Shown: piece after piece, positions 13,501 to 23,393 of the stretch | Position numbering within the stretch: the stretch's first letter is position 1 | Layout of the letters: every line of letters starts with the position of its first letter | Assembly: GCF_051020975.1 (NCBI RefSeq) | Contig: NC_135044.1 | Coordinates: 2,358,501-2,422,500 of the forward strand | Source: Osmia lignaria lignaria | Lineage: Eukaryota; Arthropoda; Insecta; Hymenoptera; Megachilidae | Length of the DNA stretch: 64,000 nucleotides | Reading direction: 5' to 3' | Program-made: the position numbers and the translations under genes | Notes under the pieces: model-generated | Database searches by the model: none | The model's input: the letters and a program-made list of their open reading frames with translations, nothing else | What the model was told of the DNA's origin: nothing

Positions 13501-16500
13501 AGCCCGGCACGTCGCGTCGCTGTCCTTGCCTAAACTTGACACTCGTTAATTAACAATTCTCTGTGACACGCCTTCTCCCTACGTTCGTCTCTTTAAAGAC
13601 ATATTTAAATATCAACTGAATTTTGACGATACGCGTGCTATTTCCTATGTCGAATAAAATATTTGTTTATAAATGTTTTGGCCACAGTGAGATGAAACAA
13701 AAATTAATTAGAATTCTAATCTAAATGTTAAAGCCTACATGTTATGCAGTTCCAATAATTTCTAATATCTAAAATGATATATTTATTGATCTAAGTGAAT
13801 TAACTATAGCACTGAACACCATAATTCAAAGAAAAACATCATCAAGTATATGTGCCGCGATTACAAATTGCACTTAATGCATTTCCATATCTGACACGCC
13901 TTCAAGGTTGCTATTTGAATCGCCGGCCGGCTGGCTGGCATCTGGATTCTGATTAGAGAATACCTTACGTATGATTTTCTTATTTTTACTCATCCTTCAT
14001 ACGGTTCATTACGCCAATTCGAGAAAGTACTGGCATACTCTGTTTCCTTGCAATCATTTTATTTAAAAGAAGAATATACCACATTGCCAGTGCCAGCGTT
14101 AGGGAGAGGACGCGGTCGGGTAATTGTCCAGGACGCTAGATCTGTAGGGGGCACCGCAACCCAGTGTGCCTATTCTCGTATGCGTTTATTCATTTATATC
14201 CGTTTAGATTAGTAAAACTGCTATGTAGTTTAACAATTTTTATAATCTAACTACAGATTCATTGTTTCATATTATTACCTTGTCTTTTTTTCTTAAAAAT
14301 GTTGAGCCCCTGAATGGGCGTCACGATAATCTTGCCCAGGGCGCCAATATTGCTAAAACCGGCACTGCTCATTGCATTGAATTTATCAGAACAACTATAA
14401 AATGCATACATATCATTGCACTTGTTAAATGCATATGTTCCTGAAAATATAGTTTTCTTTGTTGTACCATTTACATTTTTCTATAACTTTTTTTTTTAAT
14501 TGCAATCAAAGATCCAGTTATATGTACCACCTTGTATATCACGCCGGATTACCCTGCTTATTAAAGTGACACGAGATACATTTTATAACATTATTTAGTC
14601 ATTATCACAATGACACTGGGTGTGCCAATTTTTTCTGATTCATTATCGATACCAAAATAAACTAATGTAAATGATCAAGCAGCCGGTTAATTAAGTCAAG
14701 TGAAAACCCGTTTTGCAACCGAGACTACTTCCGTCGTAAATGTTTCATGCCCGAGTGAAATTTATCTTTCTATAGAATCGCAAGTTTCCATTTGATTTTC
14801 TACTGGTGAGTTTAATTTGATTCGATAGATAGAAAGTTAATGCTTATTGCAAGTTTTAAATCGAATTTACCGATAATGGTCTATCTGATGTTTCTTTCGA
14901 CAGAAAAATAGGTTATGGTAGGTTATGTATGTAGGTTATGCGTTCGATGTTATCGCTCGTTTTTCTTTTATTGGTATATTTCTTATTCTCCTGTTGAAGG
15001 ATTTAATGGAGCTGCGAAGAGATTGTAGGAGCGTTTACTCTAAGCACGGATAAACGACAATTACTTGTAAGTAATTACCGCTAAATGCTAAATTGCAGTT
15101 GTTTGTTTGCTGCATTCAGGAATATAATAGCGAAGGGGATCTTAAATTAATGGGCAAGCATTGTGCATTGAAGCAAGCTTTAGCCATCCATTGAATTCCA
15201 ATTCTTTTTAAATCTACCTGTATCAAATCGTATTATAAGAATTCTGTTTTCTGGTAGCAACATATTGTGATTGTTAAGGATTGAACAAAAGTGAGCAATG
15301 AGTTCGTCTAGACCCAATTTCGTTACCGATTGTATCAAATAAAAAGATGAGGTTCGATATAAATTATCAGTAGATACAATTGAGGGCGTTCTGTACTATA
15401 TAATACAATAAATAACTGTTGGAACTAAGAATTAATTAAACAAGTTTTAATTTAGCACTGTTCATTAGTAAATATTATTCCAGATTACTCCAAAAACAGA
15501 CTAATAATAGCAATACTAATTATTTATTTATTTTCAAGTTTCAAGTTGATATGTCATAAGTGTTACTTGCTCGATAATTCGCCACTTCAAAGGCTCTAGA
15601 GGTGGACCCTTTTAAGAATTATCGTGCATCTACTGTATTTTCTTTGATACTCAAAAATTTAGTACTTCTGAATAGGTATGAAACAGGGCGATAACAAAAG
15701 GGTAGACAGCGCAACGCCTGTTACGTCTGCACCAAATATTAATTAATTCGAACTTTGTTAATACCAACGTGTGATCCTTTGTTCTATTAATCGCCACGCT
15801 GCTGTATAACAGCGTTATTCAAAATTTTATACACCCTCCCCCGAAATCGCGACATCGTTGATGGACGTTCGTGGTTCACCGATCACCCTGAACGGGTGTC
15901 CACAGCACGCGTAGGTCGCCTCTGTTCCGCGGCAATTTAACGAAAGGACGCGCAAAGCCGCGTGCGTTTGACAATATTTCAGCGTAGCACGCGTAGCACG
16001 CGTGGCCGTGAATATTGCAGGTGCATTCAAGGTCGCAAATGACCGGATGGCCCTACGCTATTCACGAAAGGAACGACTCGTTTCGCGAGGGTGGCTCGAT
16101 GTTAATTGAAATCCTAAAACGAATGAGCGGTGAATGTCGGCTGGAAGGGCGATCACCTCAGAAGGGGTCACCCGTGTCTTGCTCTTTCCCTCTGTTCTAG
16201 CTGGTAATTCCGCGCTACGACGAGCGAACCGGGAAAACGTTTGTCGCTTCGCCTGAATGCCAGCTGAATAACGGCAAAACGTCGCTCGCAGAGATGAGAA
16301 TTTCCGTTTGCGGAGGAGGAGTCACGAGGAAATTCGGATCCTCTGATAGCGGTGAAGCCAGAGAGCCACGCGTGCGCGTCAAGTGTCTTTCGAATGCTAT
16401 TTCAACCGGGAATTGGAAGTGCAATGGGAAATTTTGTTTCCTGATTCAATGGTTCGCAATTGTAGGATTCTATTTTGTTTTTCGCGCGTTCTATAAACCA

Positions 16501-16700
16501 TTTTAATCGACGCACCTCATATTGACATTGATTGGGCGCGAATTCTATTGAGCAGAATACAGTGATAGAACAAAACCAGCATTCTGGGGATGATTGTACA
16601 AGCCTCCGTTTAGAAAAATAGTGACAACTACGATTTCGTTTATTATTCACTCGCGAAAGATGCCATTAAGGTAAAACAGACCACAAATTTAGTTCCTCAT
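10561..16700. other. Intergenic stretch without a supported gene
   Basis: Upstream of the minus-strand gene and before the plus-strand locus at 17.2 kb. GC-richer islands occur at 10600-10830, 12600-12840, 13380-13540 and 15830-16430. They contain only chance frames without matching splice sites. At 14088-14170 and 14300-14370 two GC-richer fragments look like fragments of a dispersed repeat, which I cannot name. The island at 15990-16000 has a short direct repeat of AGCACGCGT. Confidence 0.4.
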
Positions 16701-16708
16701 TTTTTCTG

Positions 16709-16925
16709 TAGGGCGCAGTTCATTCGTTTTTTGCATTCGATCGCGCGATCATTCGCAGCTCCGACTCTTGCATCGGATATTAAAATATATTAAATTGTGT
16801 ATTAGGTATCAAAGATACGAAAAACAGAAGACAAAGTTGAAGAGAAGACCGGAGTCATGATTTCTGACATCATTTCCACATTGTCATCAGAAATGCGTAA
16901 GCTGAAAATTTATAACCTATTTTGC
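16709..16925 (+). repeat. Diverged duplicate of the 17.2-kb first exon region
   Basis: This stretch aligns imperfectly with 17242-17460, which is the exon 1 and intron 1 start of the plus-strand locus. The clearest match is an AAAGaTACgAAAAaCAGAA-like block at 16809-16850 against 17350-17390, followed by shared GAAGAGAA and, later, CTGAAAATTT versus TTGAAAATTT. The match suggests an old tandem duplication of the promoter-proximal region, possibly an alternative first exon. No CCAAT pair is seen in this copy. Confidence 0.35.
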
Positions 16926-17159
16926 CGATATAGATATGAATTAAAATAACATATTTCTCATTTATTCTGCTTTTATGATGATAATTTATTAAATACCATT
17001 GATATCTTATGCATTTTTCTATCTTCTTTCCTATATCTCGGTGCTTTAAATTGAAAAAAGTAATCTTAACCTTATTTCAATATGGCGTTGATAATTTTCA
17101 ACGCATCTTTTCGTTCTTTTAATGTTAAAGTTTCCAAACAATTCGAAGTTTCTATCAAT

Positions 17160-17256
17160 GCCTATGATTGGTCATTCCATTATGGCGTCCTCTCATTTCG
17201 ACCAATCAGATTCATCGTTGTAGGGTTAGGAGCGTGAAGTGTGGTGCAGTGCATCA
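17160..17256 (+). promoter_or_regulatory. CCAAT-box promoter of the structured-RNA locus
   Basis: Two inverted CCAAT boxes face each other: ATTGG at 17167-17171 and CCAAT at 17202-17206. Each lies in a full NF-Y-like context (GATTGGTC and GACCAATC). An initiator TCAGTC at 17254-17259 lies about 50 bp downstream, with a proposed start at A17256. There is no TATA box. Together with the canonical donor 44 nt further on, this is a good RNA polymerase II promoter candidate. Confidence 0.55.
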
Positions 17257-17299
17257 GTCCTCTCCGAAACTTCGTTCGTCTTTCACGTGTTTGCAACAG
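17256..17299 (+). ncRNA. Exon 1 (non-coding leader) of the locus
   Basis: A short first exon from the initiator to a near-perfect donor, CAACAG|GTAAGA, with intron start at 17300. It contains no ATG, so it is a leader whether the transcript is coding or not. A CACGTG core lies near 17285. Downstream exons with good acceptors begin at 17624 or 17646. Confidence 0.5.
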
Positions 17300-17623
17300 G
17301 TAAGATTAAATTACCTTCAAATATTAAATTAAATTGACGATCGGGTGTTAAAAGTACAAAAAGCAGAAAGAAGTATCGAAGAGAATTCTAGATTTTTGAT
17401 CTTTGACATTAATTCGGTGTTTTCTTCCTAAATACGTGAGTTGAAAATTTTTGCTCTTGACAATGAGAGTGAAACAGGAGAATCTGGATTATTTTGTCTT
17501 TTATACATATTGTTAAGTTCCTAAACATTATTGAATGTTTTTAGTACTGATTTACACAATTAGCCATTTTTAATTTAATAATGTTCTTTCTTGAGCATCG
17601 TAATACATATTATTCCTGTTTAG

Positions 17624-17779
17624 ACCTGTTCGTGTACTTGCTTAGGTATCGGCCGATAGCGGAATATACCGAAGAATGCCGAAGCGGTGCCGATCAGTCT
17701 TCGTCGGGAAGGAAGGTCTCGCCATTTCTCTCGCGAACGTCGAAGTGACCAGACGTATCGAGAGCATCTCTCCTCATAA
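17624..17779 (+). CDS. Exon 2 with start of a possible micro-ORF
   Basis: Acceptor CTGTTTAG puts the start at 17624; a second acceptor, CTTAG, would start at 17646. The donor is ATAA|GTAGGT; an alternative, GTAG|GTACAC, ends at 17783. The exon is strikingly GC-rich for its surroundings and opens with the palindrome TATCGGCCGATA. From ATG 17676 a frame reads MPKRCRSVFVGKEGLAIS, then LANVEVTRRIESISPHK. With the 17779 donor, phase 2, it joins the next exon as AA|G (Lys). Unspliced, it stops at 17781-17783. The frame has a mixed, protein-like composition but matches no family I recognise. It could be a genuine short protein, a conserved micropeptide, or a non-coding exon that happens to be open. 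Confidence 0.4.
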
Positions 17780-17868
17780 GTAGGTACACATGGTACTTTA
17801 TTAATAATAACTTTATTATTGTTGATTAAATTTTATTTATATAAATTCGTATTTCTTATTTGTTACAG

Positions 17869-17914
17869 GTATTTGATGGATATTGAAGAGACACCTGATA
17901 TAGGTTTGAAATAG
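17869..17914 (+). CDS. Exon 3, end of the possible micro-ORF
   Basis: Acceptor TTTGTTACAG precedes 17869. Joined in phase to exon 2, the frame reads YLMDIEETPDIGLK and stops at TAG 17912-17914, giving a product of about 49 residues. A weak donor, ATAG|GTTTGA, after 17903 would instead make this a 25-nt microexon joining the exon at 18740, with the frame continuing for about 25 codons. Which form is used cannot be told from sequence. The same TTGTTACAG acceptor type recurs in front of the exons at 19325 and 19569. Confidence 0.35.
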
Positions 17915-18739
17915 AATTTCGTAAGAATTTATTGTTTTAACTTATTGTAATGAATTGTTAACATTTATTATTACTTCTTTTTATTAAGTCGTTAATTGTA
18001 AGCATTTTTAATAATTAATTATTGGTACCAAGGTCAAGGAAGGAAAGATTAGAGGAATGTTTTTTTTCTTTGATCAATTCATAGAAAAAGGATAATTAAT
18101 TTTTCATTTGATTGAATAATTTTAACTAGTAATTTTATGCATCTGTTGTTACAACAAAATTGAAACAGTTTGTATTCTACTGCAGATAATTGCTTCTCTT
18201 TAGCAATTATTTAATTATATTTTGATTATTTTAAACAGTCTGTTTTCCTTAAATCGTAGTAATTGTATTATAATATACAGCTTTCAATGCAAATTTAAAT
18301 TGAAATAGAATCACGTTAATAAATCACATGCTGTTTAAGCATAATTAATTTTCGGACTTCATTTATTGAAAAGAATTTAGATAATTTATAAATCATGACG
18401 GAATAGAATTTTCAACAATTTTTGATATGCTTACAATTTTAACAACGGAAATCCTCTACTTTAATAGAATAGTCTGTTATCTTTATTACAAAATGATTTT
18501 CTATCGATGTAATATTCATTGAAATAATTATCAACAATTATTTAAAACATTTCATTTCAATCTAGGATCAATATTCAGCTTTAACAATATTTGTGCTCGT
18601 CGAATATATTTCACGAACATAGATATTTTCATTTACAAGCCATTAATAACAGTATTTTCATTACGAATGCTCAATAAGAAGAATGTTGTTTTGTATATTT
18701 CCACCCAGCCCATCCCTGCTCACCAAGTTTTTCTTTCAG

Positions 18740-18890
18740 GAATTGTTGTGGCCGCGCGCAATGCGGTCGGTCGAGTCAATGTTTGTACGAACACACTTCC
18801 AATGTTTTGATTTTTGCAAGGGCGAACTGGCCCTGATTAGAGTTGCGTTTGTACGATTAGGAATCACGCGAAAGTAGAGTCAGTGTTTGC
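18740..18890 (+). ncRNA. Exon-like GC-rich block with first 11-mer copy
   Basis: A strong acceptor, TTTTTCTTTCAG, precedes 18740. The block is GC-rich, with an open frame beginning ELLWPRAMRSVESMF and ending in a stop near 18877. It contains TTAGAGTTGCG at 18837-18847, a variant of the 11-mer that dominates 22.2-23.4 kb, followed by CACGCG. That places it in the same transcript family as the repeat block. No clear donor was found, so the right boundary is arbitrary. Perfect hairpin arms AGAGC/GCTCT follow near 18920. Confidence 0.3.
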
Positions 18891-19062
18891 TGCGTATTAT
18901 AAAATATTTTCTAGAGCATCGCGGCTCTGATTGTTCTTTTTCCATCGCGGAAGTAGAGTCTCTTCAATTGTTCGCCGGAAATTATTCACGGTCGCGTTAC
19001 TAATAATTTATATCTTTATTTTTATTTTTAATTTTTTTTTTTTAATTGCTCGATATGTCCAG

Positions 19063-19121
19063 TATTAGAGTCAGTGCACCACTGAAGAGGAGTCTTGGGT
19101 GTTGCTCCATAAGGAAAGAGT
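19063..19121 (+). CDS. Short exon upstream of the duplicated exons
   Basis: Preceded by a long T-rich tract and acceptor TGTCCAG; donor AGAGT|GTAAGT. The frame reads through TATTAGAG as IRVSAPLKRSLGCCSIRKE and joins the next exon in phase 1 as T|AT (Tyr). An in-frame ATG lies at 19055, inside the intron side of the acceptor. The exon is therefore coding only if an upstream exon supplies the start or if transcription begins here. Both splice sites are strong; coding status is uncertain. Confidence 0.4.
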
Positions 19122-19324
19122 GTAAGTATCTTATTACTTTATTTAATTAATTTTAATTGAAATAGAATAATTTACAATTTCAATTCTTGATAATTGAGAG
19201 TTCTTCTTAATTGCTATTGCTATTGCTAATATTTTATAAAATCTAAATTCATATAAAATTTTATTATATCAAAAATTGATATAATTTGCAAAATTAACCG
19301 TAATTCTTTTTTGTTTTGTTACAG

Positions 19325-19392
19325 ATGAATTTTTTGATTTTGCCGAGTTCCTGGATATCCTGATGATGGCTTTCTTCACGACTTCCGTCTTG
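19325..19392 (+). CDS. Exon A of a tandem exon duplication
   Basis: Acceptor TTGTTACAG and donor TCTTG|GTACGT. Joined to the preceding exon in phase 1, the frame reads YEFFDFAEFLDILMMAFFTT then SVL. This amphipathic, protein-like stretch fits a short membrane or helical segment. The exon and about 180 bp of upstream intron are duplicated at 19400-19590. In exon B a 39-nt piece present here is replaced by 2 nt. The 3' side of the ancestral exon survives only in exon B. This looks like a once-coding exon split between two decayed copies, or two alternative exons. Confidence 0.4.
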
Positions 19393-19568
19393 GTACGTCA
19401 CTTAATTGCTTTTTATTAAAATAGAATAATTTACAATTTCAACCCTTGATAATTGAGATTTCTTTTTAATTGTTAATATTTTATACAATTCAATTTCATG
19501 TATAATTTTATTAGAATAAAAATTGATAATTTTCAAAATTAACCGTAATTCTCCTTTCTTTGTTACAG

Positions 19569-19660
19569 ATGAACAGCTTTCTTCACGACTTCCGTCTTCT
19601 CCTACAAGGCAGCCTCCTACCTGGTGTTTGACTGTCGGAAGAAGAGTATATCTGCGAACG
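19569..19660 (+). CDS. Exon B of a tandem exon duplication
   Basis: Acceptor TTTGTTACAG and strong donor GAACG|GTGAGT. The first part matches exon A (GCTTTCTTCACGACTTCCGT is identical) but lacks a 39-nt stretch, a net shift of 37 nt. In exon A's frame the remainder reads SYKAASYLVFDCRKKSISAN, a natural-looking peptide, but normal splicing from 19121 enters a different frame. This is the signature of a coding exon that lost its frame, or of an exon now maintained for RNA reasons. An internal AG (AACAG, exon start 19577) could give another frame. I treat the coding call as doubtful. Confidence 0.35.
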
Positions 19661-20420
19661 GTGAGTCGCATGTTTTATGGTTCCTCTGGTGCCCAATCAT
19701 GTCGTAGGACGAATGGTCCGAATCGACACGGGCTACTAGTTGTATACGTGCTTGGCAAGCATAGTGACCATGGGTATGATTATACATACCCATGAGTAGT
19801 AACATTTTTATTGTTTCATTTCATTTAGTTAGGCTAGGTCTTCTTGTACTCCGCGTTTTAATATCATTTCAATTCCACATATTCTAATAGATATTTTTGA
19901 AATATATGAATGCTCTTAAATATTCTTAACTGTGGAATTAGAATATTTTAATACCGAAACAATTTTATTTAGTTTGTCTGTAATAGAGAAGTCAAATACT
20001 ATCTGACTTAATTATTGCAATGGTTCAAAGCAATATAATATTAATAGTATTATGTAATCTGTATACTGGATATACATATTAATGATGCTGTTACATTGAT
20101 TTAATTACATTTTGTACACTATATATTCAAATATGATTTGAGAATTTTTTAAAATTTCATTCATTCAATAACGAAGTTTAACTTATTTGCACGTTTATGA
20201 AAAAATGAACAATTTATGTGCAAGAAGACAATTCGTGACGGGTAGATTTCCAACTCAGAGTGATCTATTTCAACACATTTTGCGTATTCTTGAAAATTTA
20301 CGCTGAGGAGGGAGTCACCCGAGGATGTTTTATTAATTTTCACAACAAATTCTTGTTTCATTGCAAAGAATTCTTAATTAAAGACATTAAATTCTTTTTT
20401 ATTAAAATTTTGCATTTCTT
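19661..20420 (+). other. Stretch between exon B and the structured block
   Basis: AT-rich, with one notable structure: a perfect 10-bp inverted repeat with arms 19769-19778 (CATGGGTATG) and 19785-19794 and a 6-nt loop. Near 20310-20325, GTCACCCGAG is the exact reverse complement of CTCGGGTGAC near 21470; that could pair at long range but may be chance. No coding exon was found. Confidence 0.35.
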
Positions 20421-20471
20421 AAATTAGTGTTGCGAAAAATTTCCAGCGCGAGAGTAAATATGACGATGCAC

Positions 20472-20860
20472 TGACTAGTATTCGGTGGGAATCCTTTTGG
20501 TTTTTAAACTCAATCCTTTTTATTATTTAATTAATCAAATTAGTTACAAGGATTCCGCGGCATAAGACCGTGAACACCATCTCTGGGAGATATACCCATG
20601 CATTACTAGGCCTTTGCAGGCGCAGCTTTAGAATACGGAATATATGAAAATATGTTACCATATTCTAAACTGTAGTCCTTTTGTCTATACTATGGGCGTC
20701 CGTCAATCTGACACCGTTGGATGCAACGTGTTGGACGGGCGGGTAGCGCTCTTAGCGAAGGGGTGCACTCTGTCCTGGCGTTACGACGTCCAGGCGGGGT
20801 GGGTGGTATGTAGCGTCTGGCGTAAGTCTAGGGGGCGTGAGACCCTTCGTTGCCAGCTGA
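20472..20860 (+). ncRNA. Structured domain, copy 1
   Basis: The core at 20550-20860 matches 23506-23816 with only 3 substitutions in 311 nt. The 15 nt at 20480-20494, including GGGAATCC, are also shared. GGAATCC pairs with GGATTCC at 20550-20556 across a 55-nt AT-rich loop; in copy 2 the same stem closes a 12-nt loop. The internal hairpins are those described for copy 2. One of the three differences (T here, C in copy 2) falls in the stem of the GAAA-capped hairpin and changes a C-G pair to a U-G wobble, so pairing is kept. An open frame of 110 codons starting at 20644 also exists in copy 2 but ends differently there. I regard it as non-coding. Confidence 0.6.
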
Positions 20861-20974
20861 TATTAGCAGTGCACCATGTTTGCGTCATAGTTGCTCTATT
20901 TTGCTTTTCAGTATTTGTTCTTAAAGCTTTATATTTACAAAGTCGAGTCATTTTTATTAAAATAGTGAAATATT

Positions 20975-21210
20975 AGCCCGTTAGATGTATTTGTACTAAT
21001 CATGTTTGTAGATCAGGATTTTCAGATTTAACCCCTTCCGTGTTTATTGCCAAAGCCCATTCACGTGCTCAGGTGCTACTTGGATGAGTAGAGGCAATGG
21101 GCACGATGACCTAGTTCATAAAAATAATAATTAATAAGCGGCTGGCATTGTGTTAGCATATCGTGCACGACGTAATCTCCACATATGGTGTGTGTGTTTT
21201 TAGGCTGTGG
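20975..21210 (+). ncRNA. Hairpin-rich segment between the two domains
   Basis: GCCCATT at 21055-21061 pairs with AATGGGC at 21096-21102. CGTGC and GCACG flank the same loop, and TTGCC (21047-21051) can alternatively pair with GGCAA (21093-21097). The overlap means two mutually exclusive folds. A box-H/ACA-like layout (hairpin, A-rich hinge, second hairpin, CCACAT) was considered but is not convincing. It is part of the transcript proposed above. Confidence 0.25.
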
Positions 21211-21748
21211 AATTGCGTCGGTTTAATAACTGTTTCATTTACTTTTAATTTGAAATAATATTTTATTCAACAAGATGTACGATGAACGTATAAACCAAAT
21301 ACTATTGTTATCATTACTATTACCATGATTATTACCATTACTATGAAATATTCTATATCAAAGTAGTTAATTAAATTTTGTAATTATCATTATACGCAAT
21401 GATTGCTAGCCTTGCCAGACGATTTCAGTGAAAAATGGTACGTACCGTAGAGTGTGATGTGAGATGAAACTCGGGTGACGGAGGCGTCCCGGGACGTTCT
21501 CCCTAGTTTAGGCTCTGCGCCCGGGTGGAGTGTATGGGGGTCGTGGAATGAATTTTTGTGAGAATGTGATTTTGCTTTTTTTAAATATAGCGTTAGGTAG
21601 GTAGGTAGTATACCTTCTGGTGTGTGTGATAGATTGTAAGTAGGAAGGGCCGGGACAGGTTGTCACAGTCTCTTGGTCGGGTAGGCGCGATTTCGCGTGA
21701 TCAACCTGTACCTGGAATATATTTGAAGAATTGACGATACGATCGATA

Positions 21749-21822
21749 CGAACGGAGTATGCCGTTCGCCTTCGAATCTATCTGTACAATTTTTCAAATT
21801 TTTGGCGACTTCATAAGTCGTC
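21749..21822 (+). ncRNA. Pair of compact hairpins
   Basis: The first has arms CGAACGG (21749-21755) and CCGTTCG (21762-21768) around a 6-nt loop. The second has arms GGCGACTT (21804-21811) and AAGTCGTC (21815-21822), with a 3-nt loop and one G-U pair. A 12-bp palindrome, CGTCCCGGGACG, lies upstream at 21485-21496. The GC-rich arms stand out from the AT-rich surroundings. Confidence 0.35.
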
Positions 21823-22089
21823 ATACGCGATCGCGATGGCACGAAACGCACAAGTTCTGCTCGAGCACGGCACGTGTGCACAAACAACGACTTATATAAA
21901 GTCCTTTTTCGTCCACGTGTCAATTAGAGTTTCGCGATTTTTCTTTTTTGTTGATTGTTTTTTTTTTGTTTTGCGAATTTGCAAGTCTCGAGCTTTAGAT
22001 ATAAGTTTCAGGTGGGTGGACCGCCCGAAGAAAGAAAAGGCTATATGCCGAAGCGCCCCGACAAACTGTCTTTCAAGAGGGGAACTACT

Positions 22090-22131
22090 AATGATTTTGC
22101 ATCCTTTTGCAAAAAAGGATGGGAAATCATT
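22090..22131 (+). ncRNA. Long hairpin with GCAA tetraloop
   Basis: Outer arms AATGATTT (22090-22097) and AAATCATT (22124-22131) are fully complementary. A 2x2 internal loop separates them from inner arms CATCCTTTT (22100-22108) and AAAAGGATG (22113-22121). The cap is GCAA at 22109-22112, a GNRA tetraloop. The 17 Watson-Crick pairs in a 42-nt element are very unlikely by chance. The loop is too small for a typical microRNA precursor, so a structural or protein-docking role is more likely. Confidence 0.5.
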
Positions 22132-22460
22132 ATCATTACTACTTTGTCACTGTGCTTGCCTGTAGTTGTAGTTTTGTAATTTCAGGACAAGAGGGGGCCC
22201 GTGACCCCCATGATTTTGGGCAAATCGCGTTTTCAATTTAGTGTTGCGAACATTGACCACGGTTCAATTTAGTGTTGCGAATGAATATCGATCACGGTTC
22301 AATTTAATGTTGCATATGCATGATTATCGCGATTTTCATTTAGTGTTGCGAACTTTAAATATCGCGTTTCTTTCTTGCATTGCTTTAAAATGGAATTTAA
22401 CTTTTCAATGTTGATTGCTTTAAGATTTTTCAGAGTTTTGCTTTTTAATGTTGATTGCTT

Positions 22461-22935
22461 TAGTGTTGCGAGTAAAAAATTCACGGTTTGAGAATCCCCC
22501 TTCTTTGCATTTTAATTGCATGTTTGTTAAAGATAGCGTTGCGAATGATATTAGCGCGATTGTTTCCCAGTGTTGCGACTTATAAATACGCGGTTGCTTT
22601 GCATTAGTTTACAGAGTTCCCTGCTAATTAGTGTTGCGATAATAAATATTCGCGGTTTGCATTAGAGTTGCGATATATGATGAAATGCCCAAAAACGATC
22701 CAGTGGAGTTGCCATGGTCCATAAGGCAGCCATGGACCAGCTGCCATGATACAGCCTTGGATTGGCTGTACCCCTTTTATAAATTAGTGTTGCGTCTTAC
22801 AAAATTCGGTAGATTTGAGTAGTGTTGCGTTACAGTTCGCGTTTTCTCTTTTTTTCTTTTTTTCAGCTTAGTGTTGCGTATAATGGAGCAGCCTTCACGC
22901 GTACGCTTTTGTACATATTATATAATTAATAAAAT
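22461..22935 (+). repeat. Tandem duplication, unit 1
   Basis: This 475-bp unit is repeated immediately downstream with high identity. It carries about seven or eight 11-mer copies, a perfect 7-bp hairpin TACAGCC/GGCTGTA at 22750-22770, and a GGCAGC/GCTGCC hairpin at 22725-22745 overlapping an alternative GGTCCAT/ATGGACC stem. Confidence 0.7.
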
Positions 22936-23393
22936 TAGTGTTGCGAGTAAAAAATTCACGGTTTGAGAATCCCCCTTCTTTGCATTTTAATTGCATGTTT
23001 GTTAAAGATAGTGTTGCGAATGACATTAGCGCGATTGTTTCCCAGTGTTGCGACTTATAAATACGCGATTGCTTTGCATTAGTTTATAGAGTTCCCTGCT
23101 AATTAGTGTTGCGGTAATGAATATTCGCGTTTTGCATTAGAAATGCCCAAAAACGATCCAGTGGAGTTGCCATGGTCCATAAGGCAGCTATGGACTAGCT
23201 GCCGTGGTACAGCCTTGGATTGGCTGTACCCCTTTTTTAGATTAGTGTTGCGTCTTACAAAATTCGGTAGATTTGAGTAGTGTTGCGTTACAGTTCGCGT
23301 TTTCTCTTTTTTTCTTTTTTTCAGCTTAGCGTTGCGCATAATGAAGCAGCCTTCACGCGTACGCTTTTGTACATATTATATAATTAATGAAAT
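22936..23393 (+). repeat. Tandem duplication, unit 2
   Basis: A 458-bp second copy. Relative to unit 1, a short segment with one 11-mer variant is missing near 23140, and there are scattered substitutions. The hairpin TACAGCC/GGCTGTA is kept at 23208-23228. Two C-to-T changes turn the neighbouring hairpin into a perfect 8-bp stem, GGCAGCTA (23183-23190) with TAGCTGCC (23196-23203), while the competing stem GTCCATA/TATGGAC remains possible. The pattern suggests a maintained two-state fold. Confidence 0.65.

Noticed and set aside
14088..14370. GC-richer fragments reading AGFSNIGALGKIIVTPIQGL on the minus strand
   Set aside because: Looks like a repeat fragment, but I cannot identify the element or its ends.
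20644..20976. 110-codon open frame over structured domain copy 1 (and its 83-codon counterpart at 23599)
   Set aside because: It is shared only because the DNA is 99% identical. The two frames end differently, there is no splice or start context, and hairpins explain the conservation better.
20975..21210. Possible H/ACA snoRNA
   Set aside because: The hinge and ACA boxes are not at proper distances and no pseudouridylation pocket is evident.
21590..21620. GTTAGGTAGGTAGGTAG resembling insect telomere repeat
   Set aside because: Only one TTAGG; the rest is a short GTAG run.
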